DNA of 64,000 nucleotides from Phycisphaerales bacterium UBA2421 (lineage in GTDB: Bacteria > Planctomycetota > Phycisphaerae > Tepidisphaerales > Tepidisphaeraceae). Below, piece by piece: positions 18,357 to 26,529 of this stretch. The DNA lies in NCBI GenBank assembly GCA_002343075.1, contig DDRH01000067.1, forward strand, positions 243,402-307,401. Direction: 5' to 3'. Made by a program: the position numbers and the translations under genes. The notes under the pieces are model-generated. The model had not been told where the DNA came from, searched no databases, and was given only the letters and a program-made list of their open reading frames with translations. The stretch's first letter is position 1. Every line of letters starts with the position of its first letter.

Positions 18357-18854
18357 CGCCCTGGCAGTGTGACAACAGTACCAGATGTATAGGAACCGCG
18401 CCCATTGAAGCACTACAGGTTGTGATTTTGTACAGTCAAACAGTTCACTGTCTGAAAATGCACAGTTTGCCCGAATCTCTGACAGGCTGGGCGGTTCGTA
18501 GCGCGTTTGCGTGCGGCTGCTTCACCTGCGCATGACCGCAAACACCGGAGGTGGTGACGGCAACTCGTTAGCCGCACGCGCATTCGACGGCGGCGCTGGG
18601 TCGCGCGGTGGGACAACGCGGGCCATGCTCCCCGAGTGCGACCGGCACCCTGGTATTCCCCGGGGTTCGCGGCCGCGGGTGCAGTTGCTGCCGGGTACGG
18701 TGCAGTTGCTTTTCCCATACCGCCGCCACGCAAGCATCCCTCGTGCGGCGTAGTCGGCGCGGCTTTCAATTTTCAAAGTTTACGAAACATTCGCAAACAA
18801 CTACCTCAACCGCCGATTGGACGTATAAATCGTGTGGCCTGTGCAGGAATCAAC
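18357..18854. other. Divergent intergenic region between folC and the polyprenyl synthase gene
   Basis: About 500 bases without a supportable gene. It holds four ACAGT/ACTGT pentamers at 18432-18466, including the palindrome ACAGT-TC-ACTGT at 18440-18451; a direct repeat GGTGCAGTTGCT near 18677 and 18699; and a GC-rich middle part. A TATAAA at about 18825 could be a -10 for the rightward gene. I see no tRNA or known structured RNA. Confidence 0.4.
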
Positions 18855-19829
18855 ATGACCGAAACGCTGCAAACGCTTCTCGCACCGATTGCCCCGCAAC
18901 TTGCCGAGGTTGATAAGCTGTTTCACCTCGAGTTGGGCACCGATCTGGCCTGCGTGAACACCCTTGTGAAGCATGTCAGCCGGTTTCGAGGAAAGATGCT
19001 CAGGCCGACGCTCGTTCTGCTCAGTGGGCAGGCGGCGGGTGGATTGCGGCAAGAACATGTGACGATCGCCACAGTTGTCGAAATGGTGCACATGGCAACG
19101 CTCGTTCACGATGACGTGCTCGACGAAGCCGAATTGCGCCGCCGTGGGGCGACCATCAACCATCTCCGCGGCAACGAGGCGGCGGTGCTACTGGGCGACT
19201 ACCTCATCAGCCATAGCTACCACTTGTGCAGCAGCCTGCAAAGCCAACTCGCCTCGCGCACCATCGCCCGCACGACCAACCAGGTCTGCGAAGGCGAATT
19301 GCTGCAAATCGATAATCGCAACAACTACGACCTGTCGCAGCAAACCTATATCGAGATCATCAAGCGCAAGACTGCGGTGCTCTGCGCAACCTGCTGCTAC
19401 CTCGGCGGCGTGCTCGCGGGGGCGACTGAATCGGTGGCGCGCGACCTTGAATCGTATGGCGAACGCATCGGCATGGCATTTCAGATCCAGGACGACATTC
19501 TCGATATCGTCGGCGATCCATCCGCTGTCGGGAAAACGCTGGGAATCGACGTGGAAAAGGGGAAGATGACGCTTCCCATGATCCACTTTCTGCGGACCGC
19601 TCCCTCCGAACACCGAATGCTGCTGAGAAGCCTGCTTGCCAGCCGCGATGGCGACAAAACCGAGAAGATCCGCAACCTCATTCTGCCGAGCGGCAGTATT
19701 GATTATGCACGCCAGTTCGCCGGCGAACTGATCGCCGGTGCCAAGGCGTCGCTGCAATCATTGCCGCTTAACCCCGCACGTCAGACGCTGGAGACGATGG
19801 CAGATTTTGTAATCGATCGCCCCATGTAA
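18855..19829 (+). CDS. Polyprenyl diphosphate synthase
   Basis: 324-residue all-trans polyprenyl synthase that condenses isopentenyl diphosphate onto allylic diphosphates, giving the side chain of menaquinone or related lipids. The first aspartate-rich motif is LVHDDVLDEAELRRR (around residue 80) followed by GDYLISHSY; the second is FQIQDDILDIVGD (around 215), then GKTLGIDVEKGKMTLP. The N-terminal FRGKMLRPTLVLLSG is also typical. An octaprenyl or heptaprenyl synthase role (IspB/HepB type) is likely, but chain length cannot be read with certainty. ATG 18855 has CAGGAA upstream; upstream in-frame codons are not protein-like. Confidence 0.92.
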   Translation: MTETLQTLLAPIAPQLAEVDKLFHLELGTDLACVNTLVKHVSRFRGKMLRPTLVLLSGQAAGGLRQEHVTIATVVEMVHMATLVHDDVLDEAELRRRGATINHLRGNEAAVLLGDYLISHSYHLCSSLQSQLASRTIARTTNQVCEGELLQIDNRNNYDLSQQTYIEIIKRKTAVLCATCCYLGGVLAGATESVARDLESYGERIGMAFQIQDDILDIVGDPSAVGKTLGIDVEKGKMTLPMIHFLRTAPSEHRMLLRSLLASRDGDKTEKIRNLILPSGSIDYARQFAGELIAGAKASLQSLPLNPARQTLETMADFVIDRPM

Positions 19830-19936
19830 TGGCCGACTCGCGGCGGTCGATGTGCAATCGTGGAGCGCGTGGGCGACAGTGAACGGCGCGACATACAAAT
19901 CGCTTTCGCGCACTCGCCGCAAGCAATGACATTCCT

Positions 19937-19942
19937 TATCAT
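19937..19942 (+). promoter_or_regulatory. -10-like element close to the GH113-like gene start
   Basis: TATCAT, one mismatch to consensus, ends eight bases before the ATG at 19951. No convincing -35 or Shine-Dalgarno sequence is visible. Confidence 0.35.
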
Positions 19943-19950
19943 CCCGCGGC

Positions 19951-21063
19951 ATGCTTCGATGGATTGTTATATTGCTTGGGATCGGCGTTTACTGCGTTAG
20001 CGTTGGTTGCACGCTTCACGCCGACGGAAATGCTCCGGCCAAGGCATCGCGCGCCCCAGCGGACTCGACGCCCCTTCCGGCAACACCGATTGAACTGCCC
20101 GAAGGCCTGCCCTACCGCGCCGCGGTCATGCAGATTCAGCGGACAGACTGGATCGACCGCTACGAACAAACCATCGACGAAATCGCGACGGCGGGATTTG
20201 ATACCGTGAAGTTCGTCGTTGATGCGCGCCAGGAGAATGGCGCCTCGGCCCGGATTTATCTTGACTTGCGGATGACACCCACGGTCGATCATCTGGAGAG
20301 ACTGTTTAAGCACGCCAAATCCAAAAATTTGCGCGTCATTCTGATGCCCATCGTGCTGCTCGATAACCCGCGAGGAAGCGAATGGCGCGGGCGGATCCAG
20401 CCAACTGATGACTCCGGCGGATGGAGCGAATGGTGGGACAGCTATCGAGGGATGCTGACCCATTTCGCCTGGATTGCGCAAGGGAACGGCGTGGATGTCT
20501 TTGTTGTGGGCAGCGAACTCATCAGCACCGAAGCCGAGGCGCATTTGCCTCAGTGGCGGAAGACCATCGCGGAAGTGCGCAAGACTTTTAAGGGCCAACT
20601 GACTTACTCCAGCAACTGGGATCATTACACACATGTAAAGTTCTGGGATCAACTCGACTTCATCGGCATGAATAGCTATTGGTCGCTGGGTGATAATGAG
20701 AAAGTATCGGTGAGTCAGATCGTCGACCGCTGGCGCGCGATCCAGCGCGATTTGTTTGCGTTTCAGCAAAAAGCGGGCAAGCCGATCATTTTTCTGGAAG
20801 TCGGCTGGTGCAGCATGGCCAACATGGCTCACGAACCATGGGATTACACCAAGGATGAGGACGAAGCCGCGACCGACTTTGATTTGCAGAAGCGTCTTTA
20901 CGAGGCATTTTTCGAGGCATGGCATGGCCGGCAGGAACTTGGCGGATTCTGCATCTGGGTCTGGGATCCCGGCACTCCGGCCAGCGATGACCGCGGATAC
21001 ACCCCCAAGGGCAAGCCGGCGGAACGGGTGCTGAGGGAGTGGCTGGGGAAGGCGTGGAAATGA
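19951..21063 (+). CDS. Lipoprotein with GH113-like TIM-barrel glycosidase domain
   Basis: 370-residue secreted protein. A hydrophobic N-terminus ends in a lipobox-like VSVGC (Cys20), so it is probably a lipoprotein. From about residue 50 the chain reads as a (beta/alpha)8 barrel of the GH113/GTA-TIM type: YRAAVMQIQRTDW opening, FDTVKFVVDA, VILMPIVLLD. Glutamates in VFVVGSELIS (acid/base candidate) and IIFLEVGWCS (nucleophile candidate) sit where clan GH-A catalytic residues fall, with GMNSYWSL between them. GH113 enzymes are beta-mannanases, but the exact substrate here is unknown. The MazE-like gene follows only three bases after the stop. Confidence 0.8.
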   Translation: MLRWIVILLGIGVYCVSVGCTLHADGNAPAKASRAPADSTPLPATPIELPEGLPYRAAVMQIQRTDWIDRYEQTIDEIATAGFDTVKFVVDARQENGASARIYLDLRMTPTVDHLERLFKHAKSKNLRVILMPIVLLDNPRGSEWRGRIQPTDDSGGWSEWWDSYRGMLTHFAWIAQGNGVDVFVVGSELISTEAEAHLPQWRKTIAEVRKTFKGQLTYSSNWDHYTHVKFWDQLDFIGMNSYWSLGDNEKVSVSQIVDRWRAIQRDLFAFQQKAGKPIIFLEVGWCSMANMAHEPWDYTKDEDEAATDFDLQKRLYEAFFEAWHGRQELGGFCIWVWDPGTPASDDRGYTPKGKPAERVLREWLGKAWK

Positions 21064-21066
21064 CAA

Positions 21067-21339
21067 ATGCCGCCCGGTGGTAAAAAAGTTATACTTCCAG
21101 CTGTGAAAACGGCGATTTCGATCCCTGATCGCCTGTACAAGCAGGCAGAGAAGGTTGCAAAGCAGCGGCAGCTTTCGAGATCGGAGTTGTACGCGCGCGC
21201 ATTGCAATGGTATCTCAGTCGCATTGATCGTGAAGAAATCACCCGGCAGGCTAATGCGTACGCCGATCAGGTCGACACATCGTTGCCTGCCGACCTTCGC
21301 GCTCAATCCCGCAGAATTTTGAAGGCGGTCGAATGGTGA
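21067..21339 (+). CDS. MazE-like ribbon-helix-helix antitoxin
   Basis: 78-90 residues, depending on the start. The core KTAISIPDRLYKQAEKVAK followed by LSRSELYARALQWYL is a ribbon-helix-helix DNA-binding domain; the tail (ITRQANAYADQVDTSLPA) would wrap the toxin. It overlaps the MazF-like gene by seven bases, the classic antitoxin-toxin order. ATG 21067 follows the previous stop closely. GTG 21103 begins exactly at the conserved VKTAISIP and lies seven bases after a TATACT hexamer, so it may be the true start. Confidence 0.85.
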   Translation: MPPGGKKVILPAVKTAISIPDRLYKQAEKVAKQRQLSRSELYARALQWYLSRIDREEITRQANAYADQVDTSLPADLRAQSRRILKAVEW

Positions 21340-21686
21340 TTCGGCGCGGCGACATCTGGTGGGCGGAGCTTCCCGAGCCAACGGGTTTGGAAGCCGGATT
21401 TCGTCGTCCTGTCGTTGTTGTGCAGGAAGACGCGCTGAACCAGTCAAGGATTCAAACGATCGTCGTGGTTCCCCTCTATTCCACCCTGAAGCATCTGGCT
21501 CACTCTGCGAACATAGAACTGGCGGTCGAAGCAACATCGCTTCAACGCACGTCCGTTGCTGTTACGATACAGGTGTTTGCATTGAACCGGTCGCAGTTGT
21601 GTGAACGAGTCGGCACCGTGTCATTGAACTATATGGACGAATTAGACTACGCGCTGGCCAGAACACTGGGTTTACTGCCGGTTTAA
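21333..21686 (+). CDS. MazF/PemK-family toxin, probable endoribonuclease
   Basis: 117 residues. MazF-fold toxins cut mRNA at short sequences. The opening IRRGDIWWAELPEP, the RRPVVVVQ strand, the IQTIVVVPLYST region and the RTSVAVTIQVFALNRSQL segment match the PemK/MazF pattern, including the conserved Arg and Thr/Ser used in catalysis. It overlaps the antitoxin gene by seven bases and is complete. It looks intact, unlike the second toxin gene in this window at 47578. Confidence 0.92.
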   Translation: MVIRRGDIWWAELPEPTGLEAGFRRPVVVVQEDALNQSRIQTIVVVPLYSTLKHLAHSANIELAVEATSLQRTSVAVTIQVFALNRSQLCERVGTVSLNYMDELDYALARTLGLLPV

Positions 21687-21810
21687 CTCCTTCGGTTAAC
21701 CAGATGGCTGTGAAAAGCACTTGCAGGCTCATTTGCCCCCGGCCCGTTCTGCCGATATATCTCTCAGCCATGAATGCCCACCCCCAAAGTCTGGCCGACG
21801 TCAATAGAAC

Positions 21811-21856
21811 GGCGCGGTGAAATGGGTTTCGAGTCCTCGAAACACCGCTCCGCGCC
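21811..21856 (+). other. Strong stem-loop between mazF and aspS
   Basis: GGCGCGG (21811-21817) can pair with CCGCGCC (21850-21856), enclosing a perfect 8-bp hairpin GTTTCGAG-TC-CTCGAAAC (21826-21843). Alternative pairing GCGGTG with CACCGC competes with the outer stem. There is no T-tract. It may end the toxin transcript or sit in the aspS leader. Confidence 0.4.
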
Positions 21857-21957
21857 CCGGTCGAATCACTTGTCCCAAATCATCTTAACGTTTCCGTCTC
21901 GTCCGTTTTGCTAACCGCGACGGCGCTGTCTACGCCGATCGCTGGAGGTTGAGTCTC

Positions 21958-23772
21958 ATGCAGCATGTTCAAACCAAGTTTCGTTCGCACACCTGCGGCC
22001 AGCTCCGCAGTGGCGATATTCCCAGGAAAGTCCAACTCGCCGGCTGGGTCGATTCCTATCGCGATCACGGCGGGCTTGTTTTCATTGACCTGCGCGACCG
22101 CGAAGGCGTGACCCAGGTGGTCTTCGATCCAGATTCCTGCGGCAAAGATGTACACGACATCGCCCGCTCGCTCCGCACGGAGTGGGTCATTTCCGTGGAA
22201 GGTGAAGTGGAAGACCGCGGCGCCGATGACAAGGGTCGCAGCCTGCATAACGCAAAGCTTGCCACCGGCGATATCGAAATCCGCGCCCGGGCAATCACCG
22301 TCCTCAGCCAGTCGCCCACCCCGCCATTCCTGCCGAGCGACGAAGGCGTGAGTGAAGAGCGACGGCTGAAGTACCGCTTCATCGACCTCCGCCGGCCCGA
22401 CATGCTCGAGACGCTGCGGGTGCGATACCAACTCACCCGGATCATGCGCGACTTTCTCGGCTCGCAAGGCTTCTGGGAAATCGAAACCCCCATGCTCACC
22501 AAGAGCACGCCTGAGGGCGCACGCGACTTCATCGTGCCCAGCCGCCACCAGCCCGGCAATTTTTACGCGCTTCCGCAAAGCCCTCAGTTGTTCAAGCAGT
22601 TGCTGATGGTCAGCGGGTGCGACAAGTACATGCAGATCGTCCGCTGCTTCAGAGACGAAGACCCGCGCGCCGACCGTCAAGCCGAGTTCACGCAGCTTGA
22701 CCTGGAGATGTCGTTCGTCGATCGCGAAGATGTCATCGGCGTCGTAGAAAAACTGACCGCGGAGATCTGGAAGGGCATTCTCGGCAAAGAGGTCTCGCTG
22801 CCCATTCCGCACATCACCTACGACGTGGCGATGGACACCTACGGCAGCGACCGGCCCGACCTGCGCTTTGACATGCAACTGCACAACATCACCGATATTG
22901 CTCACACGACCGATTTTGGCGTCTTCAAAAGCGCGCCGATGGTCAAGTGCATCGTCGTGCCCGATGGCTCCAAAATGACGCGCGCCCAAACTGACGGCCT
23001 GGCCGAATGGGCCAAGACCTTCGGCGCCAAGGGCCTCGCGGTGACGAAGGTTGCCGCCACGGGCTTTGACACCGGCGTTGCCAAATTCATCAATCCTGTC
23101 GCGGCACAGATCATCGAACGCACGGGTGCCAAGGAGGGCGACCTGCTTGCCTTCGCTGCCGACAAACCAAAGGTGGTGCATAAAGTGCTCGGCGAACTGC
23201 GCTTGAAACTTGCCAGGGATCTGAACATCAAGCCGAAAGCCGATTTTGCGTTTGTGTGGGTGATCGACTTCCCGGCGTTTGAATATGACGCCGAGGAAAA
23301 GCGATTTGTCGCGCTCCACCATCCGTTCACCGCGCCCAAGGATGACGAACTTCACAAGCTCGACAGCCGGGAGGTGGACGTGGTCGAGTCGATCAAGGCC
23401 AAGGCCTACGACCTCGTACTCAACGGCAGCGAAGTGGCCGGCGGCAGCATTCGTATTCATCGGATGGATATCCAAAGCAAGGTCTTCAGTCTCCTGGGCA
23501 TCGACGTCGAGGCGCAGCGGGCGAAGTTTGGGTTTCTTCTCGACGGCCTGCAGTTCGGTGCCCCTCCGCACGGCGGAATCGCGTTCGGCGTCGACCGCTG
23601 GGTCATGCTCCTCCGCGGCACCGACAACATCCGCGACGTCATCGCGTTTCCAAAAACGCAAAGCGGCGCCGATCTCATGTGCGGCGCGCCATCGAGCATC
23701 GACGATCGGCAATTGCGCGACACACACATCCGAGTCAATCTCCCGCCGAAGGTGGAAACACCCAAGGCCTGA
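21958..23772 (+). CDS. aspS: Aspartyl-tRNA synthetase
   Basis: 604-residue class IIb synthetase that charges tRNA-Asp (and possibly tRNA-Asn). The N-terminal OB fold reads LAGWVDSYRDHGGLVFIDLRDREG; motif 2 is CFRDEDPRADRQAEFTQLD; the bacterial GAD insert spans about 290-420; motif 3 is GIAFGVDRWVMLL near residue 545. Length is normal for bacterial AspRS. ATG 21958 has GGAGG nine bases upstream; a TTG at 21949 would overlap this site and is rejected. Confidence 0.97.
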   Translation: MQHVQTKFRSHTCGQLRSGDIPRKVQLAGWVDSYRDHGGLVFIDLRDREGVTQVVFDPDSCGKDVHDIARSLRTEWVISVEGEVEDRGADDKGRSLHNAKLATGDIEIRARAITVLSQSPTPPFLPSDEGVSEERRLKYRFIDLRRPDMLETLRVRYQLTRIMRDFLGSQGFWEIETPMLTKSTPEGARDFIVPSRHQPGNFYALPQSPQLFKQLLMVSGCDKYMQIVRCFRDEDPRADRQAEFTQLDLEMSFVDREDVIGVVEKLTAEIWKGILGKEVSLPIPHITYDVAMDTYGSDRPDLRFDMQLHNITDIAHTTDFGVFKSAPMVKCIVVPDGSKMTRAQTDGLAEWAKTFGAKGLAVTKVAATGFDTGVAKFINPVAAQIIERTGAKEGDLLAFAADKPKVVHKVLGELRLKLARDLNIKPKADFAFVWVIDFPAFEYDAEEKRFVALHHPFTAPKDDELHKLDSREVDVVESIKAKAYDLVLNGSEVAGGSIRIHRMDIQSKVFSLLGIDVEAQRAKFGFLLDGLQFGAPPHGGIAFGVDRWVMLLRGTDNIRDVIAFPKTQSGADLMCGAPSSIDDRQLRDTHIRVNLPPKVETPKA

Positions 23773-23854
23773 TGCCTCGGCCCGTTCGGCATTTCAATCT
23801 GCATACAACCCCGCCGCGCTGCGCCACAGGCAGTTGCCCGGCGCAGCGCGCGGA

Positions 23855-23942
23855 GCGCAATTGTGGTTTTTCGCGATTAGAGCCAGATTTTTTCGCGAGA
23901 ATCTCTGACGGCGGCGCTGCGAGGGAATAACCACAATTGCGC
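23855..23942. repeat. Inverted repeat with 14-bp perfect arms after aspS
   Basis: GCGCAATTGTGGTT (23855-23868) recurs inverted at 23929-23942 with 60 bases between. The interior contains two copies of TTTTTCGCGA. No gene lies inside. It could be a long-stem terminator, a REP-like element or a short remnant of a mobile element. Confidence 0.55.
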
Positions 23943-24031
23943 AGCGCCCGGAGAAAGAACGAAATCTGCTGAAACTTTCCTCGCTCCGCCGATTGAATAG
24001 ATCGTGCGGTCGCATTGGGAAGTTTGATTTC

Positions 24032-24901
24032 ATGTTTACATCAAAGTGTCCGTCCCGCCGCCGGGTGAGCCGGCGCGGGTTGCTCCGTTTAGCCGCGGGC
24101 GCCTGTGCGGCGGCGGTGGGATTGGGGGCCTACGCGCGCTACATCGAGCCATATTGGTATGAAATCGTCGAAAGACCCCTGCCGCTGCATAACCTTCCGC
24201 CCGAGACGATCGGCCTGAAGCTCGTTCAATTGAGCGATATCCATGTCGGCAAAACCGATGCCGATTATCTGCGGCACGCGCTCCGGTCGGTCGAACGCCT
24301 CGAACCGGATATTCTTGTCATTACCGGCGATTTCATCTCCTACCATACCGTCGGCGGCGCGATGCAGTTGGCGCGCGCGATGCGCGATCTAAAACTGGCA
24401 AAGATTGCCACGCTCGGATGTCTTGGCAACCATGACTACGGCCACAAGTGGCGCGACGCGCGCGTCGGCGATGCGGTGGCGCGCGTGCTCAAGGAAACAG
24501 GCGTGCGCGTTCTGCGAAATGAGACGGCCAACGTCCGCGGCGTGCAGTTTTTGGGCTTGGATGACCTGTGGGGACCCAACTTCGCGCCAGCGAGGATGAT
24601 GAACACACTTTCGCCGGGCGCACCGTCGATTGCGCTGTGCCATAACCCCGACGCATGCGACCTGCCATTCTGGAACAAGTACCGCGGATGGATTCTGTCC
24701 GGCCACACGCACGGCGGGCAATGCCGTCCGCCGTTCCTGCCTCCGCCGATCCTCCCCGTTTCCAACCGCCGATACGTCGCCGGGGAATATGCACTGTCGG
24801 GCGGCAGGACGCTTTACATCAACCGCGCGCTCGGCTGGGCGCGCCAGATCCGGCTGAATGTCAGGCCTGAGATAACGCTTTTCAGGCTTGCCGGTGCCTG
24901 A
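24032..24901 (+). CDS. Tat-exported metallophosphoesterase (YkuE-like)
   Basis: 289-residue calcineurin-like phosphoesterase. The N-terminus RRRVSRRGLLRLAAGA is a twin-arginine signal with a hydrophobic core; a transmembrane anchor is also possible. Metal ligands appear in family order: QLSDIHVGK (DxH), ITGDFISY (GD), LGCLGNHDYG (GNHD), and GHTHGGQ (GHxH). This pattern is shared with YkuE and UDP-2,3-diacylglucosamine hydrolase-like enzymes; YkuE type is more likely because of the export signal. The ATG at 24032 is used; upstream codons back to TTG 23993 look non-coding. A spacer of about 130 bases separates it from pyk. Confidence 0.9.
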   Translation: MFTSKCPSRRRVSRRGLLRLAAGACAAAVGLGAYARYIEPYWYEIVERPLPLHNLPPETIGLKLVQLSDIHVGKTDADYLRHALRSVERLEPDILVITGDFISYHTVGGAMQLARAMRDLKLAKIATLGCLGNHDYGHKWRDARVGDAVARVLKETGVRVLRNETANVRGVQFLGLDDLWGPNFAPARMMNTLSPGAPSIALCHNPDACDLPFWNKYRGWILSGHTHGGQCRPPFLPPPILPVSNRRYVAGEYALSGGRTLYINRALGWARQIRLNVRPEITLFRLAGA

Positions 24902-24994
24902 TGTCGGGTGACGACAGTTGATGCGCGGAACGTCAATCCTGGAAAAACTCCCACGCAACGCGCAGAAAATCCCCGCACCAACTCCGCCGCGCGG

Positions 24995-25022
24995 TTGACC
25001 TCCGGGCGGCGCGAGCCACAAT
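24995..25022 (+). promoter_or_regulatory. Candidate pyk promoter
   Basis: TTGACC (24995-25000), 16 bases, CACAAT (25017-25022), then eight bases to the pyruvate kinase ATG at 25031. The message would be leaderless or nearly so. Confidence 0.45.
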
Positions 25023-25030
25023 CGCGGGGA

Positions 25031-26464
25031 ATGATCCGCACCAAGATTCTCGCGACACTCGGTCCGGCCACCAGCGATGTTGATAGCCTTGCCCGGCTCA
25101 TCGCCGCCGGGGTCGATGTCTTTCGGCTTAACTTTTCTCACGGCACGCTCGTCGAACACCTGCAGACACTCCGCAACATCAGACAGGCGGCGATCGGCAC
25201 CGATCATCCCGTGGCGGTGCTCGGCGACCTTTGCGGGCCGAAAATACGCCTCGGCATGGTCAGTGATATCAACAACACCGGAGGAATGCCGATCGATGTC
25301 GGTGATGACCTGGTGATCCAGCGGGCACCGATCGAGGGTGCGGCAGGGCGCGTCAGCAGCACATTTCCGCGGCTCATCGACGATCTGCAGGTGGGGGATC
25401 GGATATTGATTGAAGACGGGCTGCTGCGTTTTGTCTGCACGGACAAGCTTCCCGATGAGATCAAGTGCCGCTGCACACATGGCGGGGTGCTTAAGAGCAA
25501 AAAGGGCATCAACCTGCCTCAGACCAAGGTCAATGTCGCATCCATCACCACCCAGGACTGGGAATGTGTCGATTGGGCGATTGAAAATGACCTGGATTAC
25601 ATCGCGCTTTCGTTCGTGCGCAGCGCCGACGACCTGCACCACCTGCGGCAGCAGTTGCGCAATCGGGCGTCGCATATGCAGATCATCGCGAAGATTGAGA
25701 AAAGCGAAGCAGTCGAGGCGATCGACTCGATCATCGACGCCGCCGACGGGCTGATGGTGGCGCGGGGCGATCTGGGCGTGGAGATGGACCTGGCGCAAGT
25801 GCCGATCATTCAGAAGCAGCTTGTTCGCAAATGCCAGACCGCGGGAAAGCCTGTCATCGTGGCGACGCAAATGCTGCAAAGCATGATCGATAACAGCACG
25901 CCGACGCGCGCCGAAGTGAGCGATGTCGCCAACGCCATTTTTGATGGCACCGACGCTGTCATGCTCAGCGGGGAGACGAGCGTGGGAAAGTTCCCCGTTG
26001 GCACCGTGCATGTCATGGCGCACATCGCCACCACGACCGAAGACTATCTGATCCGAAATCCGCTTCCCCCCATCGATATCAAGCCCGCGGCTTTGCAATT
26101 ATCTGCGGGGGTGGCACGGGGTGTGCGGCAAATGGTGGATGAATTGGAATTGAAGCTGGTGATCGTCTACAGCCAGACCGGCTCGACCGCGCGGGTCTTC
26201 AGCAAGTTTAGGTTTCCCGTGCCCATTCTTGCGCTTTCAAGTGATGCCAGCATTCTCCGGCGCATGGCGCTTCATTTTGGCGTCGTGCCGATCGAGCTTT
26301 CCATGCCCAATGACGTCGACGCCCTCGTCCGCAATGCCCAGCGGCTGGTCATTGAGCGCAAGCTGGCCGAAGTCGGCGACCGCGTGGCGATTGTATCAGG
26401 CTCATCGCTCGGGGCACCAGGCACGCTGAATGGCGTCATTATCCACACACTCGGCGCACCCTAA
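25031..26464 (+). CDS. pyk: Pyruvate kinase
   Basis: 477 residues. It converts phosphoenolpyruvate and ADP to pyruvate and ATP in glycolysis. The start IRTKILATLGPAT, then VFRLNFSHGT, LGDLCGPKIRLG, the K in IIAKIEKSEAVE and the signature MVARGDLGVEM, ATQMLQSM, and SGETSVGKFPV give an unmistakable match. The C-terminal allosteric domain (from about residue 340) is complete. ATG 25031 fits the family N-terminus; a longer frame to 24908 adds a non-homologous stretch and overlaps the promoter. Confidence 0.97.
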   Translation: MIRTKILATLGPATSDVDSLARLIAAGVDVFRLNFSHGTLVEHLQTLRNIRQAAIGTDHPVAVLGDLCGPKIRLGMVSDINNTGGMPIDVGDDLVIQRAPIEGAAGRVSSTFPRLIDDLQVGDRILIEDGLLRFVCTDKLPDEIKCRCTHGGVLKSKKGINLPQTKVNVASITTQDWECVDWAIENDLDYIALSFVRSADDLHHLRQQLRNRASHMQIIAKIEKSEAVEAIDSIIDAADGLMVARGDLGVEMDLAQVPIIQKQLVRKCQTAGKPVIVATQMLQSMIDNSTPTRAEVSDVANAIFDGTDAVMLSGETSVGKFPVGTVHVMAHIATTTEDYLIRNPLPPIDIKPAALQLSAGVARGVRQMVDELELKLVIVYSQTGSTARVFSKFRFPVPILALSSDASILRRMALHFGVVPIELSMPNDVDALVRNAQRLVIERKLAEVGDRVAIVSGSSLGAPGTLNGVIIHTLGAP

Positions 26465-26489
26465 CCGGGCCTTGAAAATGGCTGGCAGA

Positions 26490-26518
26490 TTGTCAACTTT
26501 CGGGCCGTGCGGTTAACT
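26490..26518 (+). promoter_or_regulatory. Candidate promoter of the 26.5 kb lipoprotein gene
   Basis: TTGTCA (26490-26495), 17 bases, TTAACT (26513-26518), then eleven bases to the ATG at 26530. The -35 is good and the -10 weak. Confidence 0.35.
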
Positions 26519-26529
26519 TGGTCGCTCTC

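Noticed and set aside
19939..21537. A 532-codon minus-strand frame opposite the GH113-like and MazEF genes
   Set aside because: No protein-like motif; the opposite genes have catalytic or fold signatures and proper starts.
21880..23727. A 615-codon minus-strand frame opposite aspS
   Set aside because: It lies almost exactly over aspS and has no recognisable motif; aspS is unambiguous.
24389..26098. A 569-codon minus-strand frame opposite the phosphoesterase and pyk
   Set aside because: Both opposite genes are certain; the frame has no domain signature and spans two unrelated genes.
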